A stretch of DNA of 64,000 bases from Chryseobacterium sp. CY350 (lineage in GTDB: Bacteria; Bacteroidota; Bacteroidia; Flavobacteriales; Weeksellaceae). The stretch's first letter is position 1, and the number at the start of each line of letters is the position of its first letter. A program made the position numbers and the translations under genes. This document shows positions 52,250-61,003 of this stretch, piece after piece. The notes beneath the pieces are model-generated. The model had not been told where the DNA came from, searched no databases, and saw only the letters and a list, made by a program, of their open reading frames with translations. Where the stretch lies: assembly GCF_027945075.1 (NCBI RefSeq), contig NZ_CP116034.1, forward strand, positions 248,001 through 312,000, written 5' to 3'.

Positions 52250-55228
52250 TTAGTTTGACACTTTTTCAAAGCGATATTTTTTTTCCCTTAAAATAAAAGC
52301 ATCTTTACCTCCTTCAACAATATCTGCAATATGTTCTCTGATTCCCATTGATTTTAACAAATCTTTCTCTTCAGCATTTAACGATGATGTATTTTCAATA
52401 GCACCGTTTACATAATCAAATAAAAATTTACTTGAAGAATCAATGTCATTTTGACCTTTTTGGTTTGCAACGATAATGTTTTCCGAGTCTGCATTCACAA
52501 CTATATTTGCGTTATGTGTTACTACAATAATTTGTCTTTCAAGCTTCTTATTTTTCAAATAAAAAACTAAATCTTGGGTTATAGATCTATTATCAAGATT
52601 GTCCTCGGGTTGGTCGATTAGAATTGGGGACTTAGATTTACTTAGTCCAATAATCAGCATTAAAATAACAAAACTTGCCTTACCAGTTGACATCTCTCCA
52701 AGTTTATCATTTTTATAGGTAATTTTCCAATAGTCAAAGAAATAATCCTCTAATAATGTTTTAATTGCTTGCTTTTTGTCAACTCTCGGAAGAATTGCAT
52801 AATTTTCGTTACAAATCTCATTGAAAACTTTTTCAATTTCTACCTTAATTACATCATATTCAAAATCTGATGTTGCTTTTTTATTCTCATTAAATATTTC
52901 AGGATAATTATTATAATGCGCTTTTCTTCCATCACTAATTGCATAAATGTTTTTGTATAATTTCGCAAAATTAAATTGAGAAATACCATCTATTTTTAAT
53001 CCGTCTTTTTCAAGCTCTGTTGTTCTATCTTTCAGGTCATTAATGATTTGTTGGTATTCCACAAAAACACTATCATACATTTTAAAGATGTCATCCCTAC
53101 ATTTAGTGATTGATTCAATTTTTTCTGTTTTGCTTTTATTTAGCTGATCAATTTCTGTGAGAAGCTTTTTATCTGACGCTATTGAATCATTAAGTATTTT
53201 AACTTGTTGTTGAATTTCTTCATTTTTTTGAAAAGGTTTTAATTCTTCGTCAGTGATTTTGATATCATTTTCAATTGAGGTAGCAAGTTCTTTATATTTA
53301 TTATCGTGGACAAATATTCTAATACCCTCCTCATTAGTTTCAGTTTTAATTTCTTTAGCCAGAGAATCAATCTCATTTTTAACAGTTGTAATTATATCTA
53401 ATTTTTGACGATAATATTCTCTAATATCTTTATTTTTAATTCCATCAAGAAAAGTTTGATTAGAAGCTGCTAAGTTGTCAGTGTGTTGCCCAAGTTCTTT
53501 TAATGAGTCAACAGTATGCCTATAATCATTTCTAAATTCTTCTTTTTTCTGTGTATTGAGTTCATGTTTTTCCTGAATTTCTTTATATTTTTCCAACTCT
53601 TCATCAGATAAGCCAGCTTCTTTATTTAACTCAACAACTTTTTCATCATTAGTCTTGATATTTGTCTCCAAAACCTCTTTGTTAGACTTTGTTTTAAGGT
53701 CAGTTTCTATTTTATTAATATCATCATTTAATTCAAAATACTGATTTATCAAATCTTCTCTTTCTTTATCAAAATCTCTAACATTTTTAATAAATATATC
53801 ATATTTTGACCTTGAGTCAGGGTCTTCATTAATTAGTTCTCTAACTAATTTATTAAGTGGACGTCCTTTTTTATTAAGTTCAGGCTCCGCTAGTTTGACC
53901 AAATAGTTCTGAGGAATATATTTTAAGTCAGGAATAATAGAGTTTTCGTCTTCATCTCTGAACATGGACTGTGAAATGCTTGATTGTGAAGTAACTTCAA
54001 AATTAAAATGTACGTCCATTGATTTTAAATTATATTTTTCTTCATCATTTTCGTTTAACAATATTTCTTGATCAGGAAGAAGTGTCTTTGCAATTGAATA
54101 CAATAAAATTGATTTGCCTGAAGATTTACCACCAATAATAACATTTAGGTTTGGATGAAGGTAAATATATTGATCTGAAAAAGTCTTTTTTGGTGAAAAA
54201 AACTTAACCCTATCAATGATGACCTTGTCTTCTTTGAAGTCTGGCCTAGATGGTTGTATTTTAACTCTTTGTTCAGGCTCAAAACATATCTGACGTAGTC
54301 CTTCAAAAGTAAGATCTGCTTTAACCCAAGTAAATTTGCTAAATAGAGTAGTCTCTGAATGAGAGTCACATCCTACAAGACAAGCTTTTAAGGACCCCCT
54401 CTGACTTATTACATCTTCTACTTCTTTTTTATAAATTTCTTCAGTGTAACCTTCAGTTCCTTCAAGTCTTTTTCCTAAAAAATAGTTTACATCCTTTGTA
54501 TTGTTTGAAAAGATACATTGTGAAATTTTATATATTGAAGTTCTTAAGCCGTCTAATGAACCTTCTTCATTATCAAACAAGTCATAATGCTTTTGAATTC
54601 CTGAAGCTCCATCATTGTTAGAATTACTCACGACAAATATGCAGTTTTCGTTAAACCTGTTATTGTTTCCGATAAGTTCTTTCAAAGATTTTAAATCGAT
54701 CACAAAATTATCAACTCCCTTTTTGTATCGAAGGTCATCGGTTTGTAAATTTCCATCTAACTCTCTGCCGTAGTCTGTCAAACCATGTCTGTTCATTTTT
54801 TTTCCTTCTTGGTTTTCGAGATGACCAAAGAAATCATTTTCAAGATGTACAACATAATCCGGATTAAATATACAATGTATATTGATTAAACGGGCTCTAT
54901 CCGTTGCAGGAAGCATTCTCAATTCGACGTTTGGAAATAAATATATTTCTTTCAGAAAATTAATTTCATCTTCTGAAAATAATTTATTTCCCGTAGTAGG
55001 ATTAATCTTAAAATCTATCTCTGCTAAGTAATTTACAGCGTCCTTATATCTGTCAATTGAAAAATAATCAGTTATTCCAATCGCCTGAACATTATTTTCA
55101 AATGCTTTTTTAAAAAATCTGTAAAAGAAATCCTCCAAAGTTGCAGAAGTAAATTGATCATTTTTATTTGTTCCTTTCGTATGAACATGAAAATTCCATT
55201 TTCTCCATTCCGAGCCTCTTTTTATCAT
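52250..55228 (-). CDS. TrlF-type PHP-SMC ATPase
   Basis: 992 residues. The first 300 are a PHP-type phosphoesterase domain (H14-x-H16 in NFHVHTKGT, GITDYF and GCDSHSE). Walker A GGKSSGKS is at 366-373, a long coiled coil covers about 470-760, and the SMC-like head returns with a GEMSTGKASF signature and Walker B ILIDQPE (869-875), plus VVTHNANIV. This matches the TrlF family of PHP/SMC-like ATPases. It should detect or cut nucleic acid. A palindrome TTACGG-N4-CCGTAA lies 85 bp upstream. Confidence 0.87.
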   Translation of the reverse strand: MIKRGSEWRKWNFHVHTKGTNKNDQFTSATLEDFFYRFFKKAFENNVQAIGITDYFSIDRYKDAVNYLAEIDFKINPTTGNKLFSEDEINFLKEIYLFPNVELRMLPATDRARLINIHCIFNPDYVVHLENDFFGHLENQEGKKMNRHGLTDYGRELDGNLQTDDLRYKKGVDNFVIDLKSLKELIGNNNRFNENCIFVVSNSNNDGASGIQKHYDLFDNEEGSLDGLRTSIYKISQCIFSNNTKDVNYFLGKRLEGTEGYTEEIYKKEVEDVISQRGSLKACLVGCDSHSETTLFSKFTWVKADLTFEGLRQICFEPEQRVKIQPSRPDFKEDKVIIDRVKFFSPKKTFSDQYIYLHPNLNVIIGGKSSGKSILLYSIAKTLLPDQEILLNENDEEKYNLKSMDVHFNFEVTSQSSISQSMFRDEDENSIIPDLKYIPQNYLVKLAEPELNKKGRPLNKLVRELINEDPDSRSKYDIFIKNVRDFDKEREDLINQYFELNDDINKIETDLKTKSNKEVLETNIKTNDEKVVELNKEAGLSDEELEKYKEIQEKHELNTQKKEEFRNDYRHTVDSLKELGQHTDNLAASNQTFLDGIKNKDIREYYRQKLDIITTVKNEIDSLAKEIKTETNEEGIRIFVHDNKYKELATSIENDIKITDEELKPFQKNEEIQQQVKILNDSIASDKKLLTEIDQLNKSKTEKIESITKCRDDIFKMYDSVFVEYQQIINDLKDRTTELEKDGLKIDGISQFNFAKLYKNIYAISDGRKAHYNNYPEIFNENKKATSDFEYDVIKVEIEKVFNEICNENYAILPRVDKKQAIKTLLEDYFFDYWKITYKNDKLGEMSTGKASFVILMLIIGLSKSKSPILIDQPEDNLDNRSITQDLVFYLKNKKLERQIIVVTHNANIVVNADSENIIVANQKGQNDIDSSSKFLFDYVNGAIENTSSLNAEEKDLLKSMGIREHIADIVEGGKDAFILREKKYRFEKVSN

Positions 55229-55312
55229 AGTTTTTTAGTTTTAATGGTTATGACAATTGATCAATTTTTGATCAAAGAAAGTTTTTAAATGTACGGATTT
55301 GATGATAGTCGG

Positions 55313-55332
55313 ATTTACGGAAAACCGTAAAT
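55313..55332. promoter_or_regulatory. Palindrome upstream of the TrlF-type gene
   Basis: ATTTACGG-AAAA-CCGTAAAT, perfect 8-bp arms. A second TTACGG-N4-CCGTAA occurs at 58133-58148 before another minus-strand gene. Confidence 0.55.
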
Positions 55333-55423
55333 ATCAATTTCTATTACAATTTTTTACGTAACGTCGTTACTGAAATATTTACTACATATAATATTTCTAG
55401 CTATTATAAATAAATTTATCCAT

Positions 55424-56233
55424 TTAGATGTTAAATGGTTTAAAATTTTTGGTACTAAAGTCTAAATAAACGTAGCTATGAAGATCGCTTTCAATTAAAA
55501 ATCGATTTATTTTTTCGTCAAATTCTTGATTATTTGTACTAGGAAGGGGAATGTCTAATTGTACTGATTCATTATTGTCATTGACAATTCTAACATTTAT
55601 ATCAAGTTCATCAATAGAATACACTTTCCCTTGTTTGCAACTTATTATATCAAAAATTATTGAATAGAAATTTTGAGAACTTGTTATAGACAGATCGGAA
55701 AGATTTTTAGTTTTCCAAGGAGTAAATATTAAAGTGTTAGAATTCATATGATTATATGAATTTAAGTGCCAAATACATGTGCTTCCAAAAAATTCAAATG
55801 GTGATGATAAATAACCATCATTTGTTTCATTAAAGAACATTTCCCAGATGGCGAACTGATCTAACCAGATATGCTGTTTGCTAATTTGTTCAGAAAAATG
55901 AGACATGTTTCTCTTCGATAGATAGTCCCATGGATAATTATCCTGGGTTATTTGAGGTCTTTTGCCTTCAAATATTCCAACCTTAATGGAATTGTTGTGT
56001 CTAAAAACAAAAATTCCGTCAACACCGATTTTTTGCTCATCTTCACCCCTGATAGATTGAGAATGGCTCCTCATTCCGTGTCTTGTAAAAGCATCTCTAA
56101 TAAGAGTAGTTAGGCTCGAAACATAATCTCTTTCAGAAGTAATTATATTATTTCTTAGCTCTTCTCTACAACGGCAATCTATATTATAGCAAATAATTGC
56201 GATGTAGTCAGCAGTATTGAAGTCTCCAAACAT
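55424..56233 (-). CDS. PD-(D/E)XK nuclease-like protein
   Basis: 269 residues. The core IGVDGIFVFRHNNSIKVGIF followed by EGKRP gives Asp72, Glu89 and Lys91, the order expected of PD-(D/E)XK nucleases. An N-terminal helix with SSLTTLIRDAFTRHGMRSHS precedes it. The C-terminal half (IWHLNSYNHMNSNTLIFTPW) is unassigned. It lies 195 bp before the TrlF-type gene on the same strand. It may be an independent nuclease effector. Confidence 0.7.
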   Translation of the reverse strand: MFGDFNTADYIAIICYNIDCRCREELRNNIITSERDYVSSLTTLIRDAFTRHGMRSHSQSIRGEDEQKIGVDGIFVFRHNNSIKVGIFEGKRPQITQDNYPWDYLSKRNMSHFSEQISKQHIWLDQFAIWEMFFNETNDGYLSSPFEFFGSTCIWHLNSYNHMNSNTLIFTPWKTKNLSDLSITSSQNFYSIIFDIISCKQGKVYSIDELDINVRIVNDNNESVQLDIPLPSTNNQEFDEKINRFLIESDLHSYVYLDFSTKNFKPFNI

Positions 56234-56387
56234 TTATTAATTTGATATGGTTATTAGTTATAACAAAAGTAATCATAAAAACATTATTTTTAGAAGTAGA
56301 AAGTAAAATCATTCTAATAATCAATGTTTAAGAAAATATTTTTGACTAATTATTTTTTCTGAATAGAATTAAAAATATAAAATATTT

Positions 56388-56882
56388 CTATTTTTTGTCT
56401 ACAAAAAGATTATAAATAAATTCCAGGTTTGTAACTATTGCTCCTAAAACAAATGCTATAATTGAGTAGATAATATACCGCGTAAATTGTTTGTTTTGAA
56501 GCTTAAGATTTTCAACTGTTAAATCATCAATTTCTTTCTGCTTTGTTATTGCAGAATTTTGATATTCTAAATTCTCATTTTGTAATATTAGATTTTGTGT
56601 TGTTAATTCATGTAAATTTATCTGTTTGTCCTCGTGCTGTTTGAGATACGAGAATGATATAAAATTCCATCCTTTCTGTGTTAGCTTTATGGATTCTGAA
56701 GGTTTATATTCAGCATATTCTAATTGCTGAAGACGGTCTGCAAGAAATCCAGCTTCAAAATAAAAAAGATTAGCTTTGGTAAGCATTCTTTGCAATCCAT
56801 AATAGTCTGAATATCCACTTCTCTCTTTTAAGAATTTTATTATTAATTCTAATGTAAATTCCTGTTTTTGAATATTATCCAT
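56388..56882 (-). CDS. Winged-helix, coiled coil and C-terminal membrane anchor protein
   Basis: 164 residues. The N-terminus (KFLKERSGYSDYYGLQRMLT, then YKPSESIKLTQKGWNFISFS) looks like a winged helix ending in a wing strand. A coiled coil runs over about 85-130, and a single membrane helix is at 137-158 (YIIYSIIAFVLGAIVTNLEF). A DNA- or protein-binding head tethered to the membrane is unusual. A related layout occurs at 57432-58025. Function unknown. Confidence 0.7.
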   Translation of the reverse strand: MDNIQKQEFTLELIIKFLKERSGYSDYYGLQRMLTKANLFYFEAGFLADRLQQLEYAEYKPSESIKLTQKGWNFISFSYLKQHEDKQINLHELTTQNLILQNENLEYQNSAITKQKEIDDLTVENLKLQNKQFTRYIIYSIIAFVLGAIVTNLEFIYNLFVDKK

Positions 56883-57431
56883 AATATTTAATTTTCTCTG
56901 CTATAATTTGAATGAATCTGATTTTTCCGCGGTTGATCTTTTGAGTATGATTACTCGCTTACGCCCCATAAAAGGAAATCAAAAAAATAGAATCTCTGTT
57001 TTTATATAGATATGTAATTTAAAATAGCTTTAATATTAATATTTTCAATTCTTATATATACAACAAAAATAAAAAGCTTTCTCAAATGATGACTCAGTAT
57101 TATCACTGAATCCTTATAATTTGAACAATTATTTGCAGTTATGTTAAAAAAATCTACTTTCATTTTCAATTCACAACTATTACATAACTATATTTGCTCT
57201 TTTTTATAACTTTATAATTTTTTCAATTTCATTTGACTTTATTACCAATGTTTTTAATATTCAGTTTTCCAAATGTTTTTTCGGCTTTATATTGACATCT
57301 ATCATCATTGGTGAAGAAAACGTCACAATGTGAAGCATAGATTTTATTAGACTGTCATCAAACATATTATTAAAATTTGCATCACCTTTACATTGATAGT
57401 ATATTTAATCACTATAATATCGAAGATAAGT
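56883..57431. other. Gap with a hairpin and a PIN-like remnant
   Basis: Around 56930-56990 the minus strand carries GAGTAATCATACTC between a GGGGCG stretch and a CCGCGG stretch, unusually GC-rich for this region. The rest is AT-rich with the remnant at 57229-57354. Confidence 0.4.
57229..57354 (-). pseudogene. Fragment of a PIN-like gene
   Basis: An open frame reads NKIYASHCDVFFTNDDRCQY, KAEKTFGKLNIKNIGNKVK and a stop at 57229, directly after stops upstream. The ASHCDVFFTNDxR pattern resembles the last part of PIN-domain toxins. A neighbouring frame holds CKGDANFNNMFDDSLIKSML, consistent with a frameshifted upstream part. Non-functional. Confidence 0.4.
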
Positions 57432-58025
57432 CTACTTTGCTACTATTGATACATAGATAGCGCAAATAGCAACAACTAATGAAGCGATAGCAATGATAAT
57501 CATTAAGATATTCATTTTCTCAGATCTTTTACTCAGATTATAAGTATGATAATTAAAGAATGATGCAGATGCTAAATTTTGTAGGGTTTGTTGTCTGAAA
57601 TGGTCTATTCCGATATCAGTAATTTTGAAAATAGGATTGTGAGTATCTTCTTCAATAATTTTAACTTCAACATATCCTAGTGTTATTAATCTCTTGATAG
57701 AATACTTTATATCAGACACTGTTAAATTGAAGTACAGATTATTTGAGATGTTATTATAAAGTGATTGTGTCAAATATCTATAATCAAACTCATTTTTTTC
57801 AATAAAACATTCTATAATTGACGTCATTATGGAATATTCTCTGTAGTATTTTAACGAAATGTCTTTACTTTTAATTATTACTGATTTATCTATTACATAA
57901 GGTTCAACACTCTTCTTTAATAGATTCACTGATTGAATTAGTTGATTAACATCATTTAAATCCTCCTTGTTCCAATCATCTGGATTGTTTGTTAAATCTC
58001 GTAAACTTTTTTGTGAATTCATCAT
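57432..58025 (-). CDS. Winged-helix protein with C-terminal membrane anchor
   Basis: 197 residues. Residues 65-140 fit a winged helix (EFDYRYLTQSLYNNISNNLY, then SDIKYSIKRLITLGYVEVKI and KITDIGIDHFRQ). A single hydrophobic helix lies at the C-terminus (ILMIIIAIASLVVAICAIYV, about 172-195). The layout parallels the protein at 56388-56882 although the sequences differ. A palindrome TTACGG-N4-CCGTAA lies about 108 bp upstream. Function unknown. Confidence 0.7.
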   Translation of the reverse strand: MMNSQKSLRDLTNNPDDWNKEDLNDVNQLIQSVNLLKKSVEPYVIDKSVIIKSKDISLKYYREYSIMTSIIECFIEKNEFDYRYLTQSLYNNISNNLYFNLTVSDIKYSIKRLITLGYVEVKIIEEDTHNPIFKITDIGIDHFRQQTLQNLASASFFNYHTYNLSKRSEKMNILMIIIAIASLVVAICAIYVSIVAK

Positions 58026-58132
58026 TATATATTTTAAGATTAGTAGCTAAATATACAAACTATAAATCATCGCCATAATAAATAATTTATCGGTTAATAA
58101 AAGTATAGATAACTGTGTTTGATATCAAATAA

Positions 58133-58148
58133 TTACGGTCTTCCGTAA
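58133..58148. promoter_or_regulatory. Second TTACGG-N4-CCGTAA palindrome
   Basis: TTACGG-TCTT-CCGTAA, the same arms as at 55313-55332, located between the small basic gene and the winged-helix gene. Confidence 0.5.
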
Positions 58149-58150
58149 AA

Positions 58151-58177
58151 CAAAAAATCCCGACTTTTCGTTGGGAT
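58151..58177 (-). terminator. Terminator after the small basic gene
   Basis: On the minus strand ATCCCAAC and GTCGGGAT pair around GAAAA with one mismatch, followed by six T. Confidence 0.75.
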
Positions 58178-58202
58178 GAATTTAAATTTAAGTGAAAAAT
58201 CT

Positions 58203-58313
58203 TTAGTCTTTTTTTACTTTGTGATTCTTTACGATCACAGCCTCTGGTTGCTTTATTACTTTTGGCGCAACAACGGGTTTTGTCTCACTTTTAGGTTTTG
58301 ATTTTTTGCTCAT
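58203..58313 (-). CDS. Small lysine/proline-rich protein coupled to a membrane protein
   Basis: 36 residues: MSKKSKPKSETKPVVAPKVI, then KQPEAVIVKNHKVKKD. Its ATG overlaps the TGA stop of the upstream membrane-protein gene (ATGA), which strongly suggests coupled translation. It is very basic with no hydrophobic segment. A terminator follows. It could be an immunity peptide, a regulator of the membrane protein or an RNA-binding tail. Too short for family assignment. Confidence 0.65.
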   Translation of the reverse strand: MSKKSKPKSETKPVVAPKVIKQPEAVIVKNHKVKKD

Positions 58314-58801
58314 ATTATTGAAAAAATATAAATTACACAGCTAGTTAATGATAATATAACACACAAAAATAAGAAATTTTTTGCATTTGCTAATTGTTCT
58401 GTTCTTTCTTTATTAATTTCAAAATTGTGTCCGGATATTTCGCATAATATCTTTTTTATGTAAGGTTCGAACTCGCTTGATCTCTTTTCAGATTTCAATT
58501 CTTTTTCATAATCATATATTTCATTTGGGTTAGCAAGTTCTTTATAATTATGATTTTTAAAAAGATTATTAAACGATTTTAGCAAAAAAAACAAACATAA
58601 TATGAAACCAATTAGGTTTAGAAAAAGTACAATTTGCAAAATTTTAAACAGGCAGTCATTATAATTTTGTTTTGCAATATAAATATTCACAGTAACTAAT
58701 GTCGTAAGAATGAGTATTGGAAGTTGAAATGAATTATTTAAAGTGTGTTTTCTTTCAATTTCTTTGAAGTGAATCTCTTTATAAAAATTTGTTGTATCCA
58801 T
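58310..58801 (-). CDS. Three-helix membrane protein, possible effector
   Basis: 163 residues with membrane helices at about 28-45, 54-75 and 143-162 and a charged cytosolic loop of about 65 residues between the second and third (NPNEIYDYEKELKSEKRSSE). The layout is like small SLATT-type or pore-forming effectors in defence systems, but no signature confirms it. It follows a HEPN-like gene by 28 bp and overlaps the small basic gene, so the three probably form one operon. Confidence 0.7.
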   Translation of the reverse strand: MDTTNFYKEIHFKEIERKHTLNNSFQLPILILTTLVTVNIYIAKQNYNDCLFKILQIVLFLNLIGFILCLFFLLKSFNNLFKNHNYKELANPNEIYDYEKELKSEKRSSEFEPYIKKILCEISGHNFEINKERTEQLANAKNFLFLCVILSLTSCVIYIFSII

Positions 58802-58829
58802 AGATAGTAGTTTATATCATATTAGAATT

Positions 58830-59609
58830 TTAAAAATCTTTATTACAAGAACAATCAACAATATAGTCTACTTTATAAAAATTAATTAATTTTTTAACAG
58901 CTTCAAAAGAATCGTCATATTTGAATTTTAATAAATCTCTAAAGATTTCAATCTGTAATTCGCCTGTACTATCAGATTTCGTATGTATTATTTTATCACG
59001 AAGTTCCTTTAACTTATAAATATGTTGATTTGTTAATGTCTGATGCAAGAAGAAATTTTTATTATAGAATTGAGGTAAAACTTTTTTTAGCTTGTCAAAA
59101 AATGAAATATTTAATTGTATCTGTTCTCGGTTATAAATTTCAGTTTTATTATTCAGAACGTTTTTATATTCTTGATCTACAGGTAGCATAGAATTAATAA
59201 AAGATTCTATCGAAGTAAACAAATTTATAATGCAAGATGATGAATAACCATAAAAATTATATAATAAGTCACTATTTACTTCTGAAAATTTCGAATAGTC
59301 ATTTAATTTCTCGAAAATATCTTTTGAAAGTTGCTTTCTTTGAGCATTCAATTTATAAGCAAAATCATAATAGACTAAGGTGAAATCAGGTATAGGGATT
59401 GTGATATGCTTTCCATTATTGTCGTAGATGAAAGCGAAGATTTTCTCATCTAAAGATGTTTCGATAATTACATTGCGACTTTTTCTCGCTTTTTTGAAAT
59501 ATTCGTTATTGAGATCTTTAATTTCAACTACGTCATAATCTGGGTGATCTTCCAAATTATGTTTCTTTAAATTATCTTCAAACAGGTATTTCTTTTGGAT
59601 ATGTTTCAT
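58830..59609 (-). CDS. HEPN-like protein
   Basis: 259 residues. The C-terminal half has helices with a motif R204-D205-x3-H209 in LKELRDKIIHTKS, a HEPN-type RxxxxH arrangement, preceded by a long helix (SSSCIINLFTSIESFINSML) as in HEPN bundles. The N-terminus (DYDVVEIKDLNNEYFKKARK) is unassigned. First of a likely three-gene operon with a membrane protein and a tiny basic peptide. Confidence 0.7.
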   Translation of the reverse strand: MKHIQKKYLFEDNLKKHNLEDHPDYDVVEIKDLNNEYFKKARKSRNVIIETSLDEKIFAFIYDNNGKHITIPIPDFTLVYYDFAYKLNAQRKQLSKDIFEKLNDYSKFSEVNSDLLYNFYGYSSSCIINLFTSIESFINSMLPVDQEYKNVLNNKTEIYNREQIQLNISFFDKLKKVLPQFYNKNFFLHQTLTNQHIYKLKELRDKIIHTKSDSTGELQIEIFRDLLKFKYDDSFEAVKKLINFYKVDYIVDCSCNKDF

Positions 59610-59709
59610 AATTGGGAAACGAGATTTTGATTGTGTTCAGATTTACTCTTAGTGGTTTTTTTAGTTTTCTAGTAGAAAGTATCGGTAATTTTACTTATAA
59701 GTAGAACTG

Positions 59710-60912
59710 TTAACTTTCATTTAATAAAATTTTCATCGAAAATTTATCCATTTCTATTTTATGTAAATTAATCTCATTTACTATGGAATTAATTTTTTCG
59801 TTATCAAAAATTAAAGTTTGATCTAATAAAAACTGTTGTAGCTCCTTTTGTTTTTCAAAACAGAACAATAATTCTTTATGAATATCCTTTTTATGTACAG
59901 GAACAGTGATGGATTTTAACTTTCTAATTGTATCATCTAAATATGAAATTAGAGAAGTTAAATTTTCTGTAACCTTTAATAACTTTTTCCCGAGATCTAA
60001 CTCATTTATAATTTCGAGCTCGCTATAAATTGATCTATATCGTCTTTCATTCATAATCTTTTTAATTTTTATTCTCCAATTTTCTGTTAAATAAACAGAT
60101 TGAAAGGATTTTAAATCAATTAAGACCTTTGACAGTAAATCTTCGTGCAATTCCCGAAGATTTACCAAGTCGAAATCTGAAATAGGTCTGTTATGTGCTT
60201 CCTCTCGTCTCAATTTATTTAGCTGATCCATTGAATTTTCAAATTGAGTAGGACTCTTAAAATAAGATTTAAATAAATTAAAATGGGTTAAAATGATTTT
60301 TTTGAGTTGTAATGTAAATGTATATGCAATTAAAATATCACCGTCGGTACAATCCATCCCAAATTGATTAAAATAAATTTCCTTGACATCTTTTCCTAGT
60401 TTGCTGTTCAGTCCTATATCCCACCAATTTTCTCCATACTTATCTCTGAGTTTATCTTTTACAATTTCTCTTAATCCGTTTTCAATTTCAAATATTATTT
60501 GCTTTGCTTGAGAAAGTCGATAATCTTCTGTGTTTTCTTGAAAAAGGGTTAATTTGAGCCACTCAATTGATTTTTCTGTTCCTATGTTTTCTGCAGCTGA
60601 TTTAGTTGATAGAGCGTTCAATATTTCCATATTGTTTATATCGAATGCTCGAACTGCATAATAATTGAGATTAATGTTTTCATAAGAAGTGTCTCTAAAA
60701 AAGCCGTTAAAAAATCCCATAATTGTAGCAATCTCCAATTTGATATCATTAGATCTTTGCGAAACAGGATAAAAACTACAGCAAAGAGTATCCTCATTTA
60801 ACAAACTAACATCTTTGACATTTAGTTCATCACAATTAGTATTCAAAATATGAATCATTTTAAGCCCACCAGAAACAGTATTAATTAAGTTTTCAATTGT
60901 CATCATTGTCAA
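59710..60912 (-). CDS. Swt1-like HEPN protein
   Basis: 400 residues. The middle region (EIENGLREIVKDKLRDKYGE, then NWWDIGL) and R235-x4-H240 in LRREEAHNRPI match the Swt1-type HEPN domain, an RNA-cutting or RNA-binding helical bundle. The C-terminal 130 residues are helical. Several start codons cluster at the N-terminus (M1, M3, M4); the first is used. The neighbours on both sides are also HEPN- or Abi-type genes on the same strand. Confidence 0.75.
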   Translation of the reverse strand: MTMMTIENLINTVSGGLKMIHILNTNCDELNVKDVSLLNEDTLCCSFYPVSQRSNDIKLEIATIMGFFNGFFRDTSYENINLNYYAVRAFDINNMEILNALSTKSAAENIGTEKSIEWLKLTLFQENTEDYRLSQAKQIIFEIENGLREIVKDKLRDKYGENWWDIGLNSKLGKDVKEIYFNQFGMDCTDGDILIAYTFTLQLKKIILTHFNLFKSYFKSPTQFENSMDQLNKLRREEAHNRPISDFDLVNLRELHEDLLSKVLIDLKSFQSVYLTENWRIKIKKIMNERRYRSIYSELEIINELDLGKKLLKVTENLTSLISYLDDTIRKLKSITVPVHKKDIHKELLFCFEKQKELQQFLLDQTLIFDNEKINSIVNEINLHKIEMDKFSMKILLNES

Positions 60913-61003
60913 TAAAATTTTGAAATATTCATTTAAATAGTTTAGTAATAATTTAAGTTATTAATTGCTAAATCTATTTTAAAAGTTGTATTTAAAATGT
61001 AGG

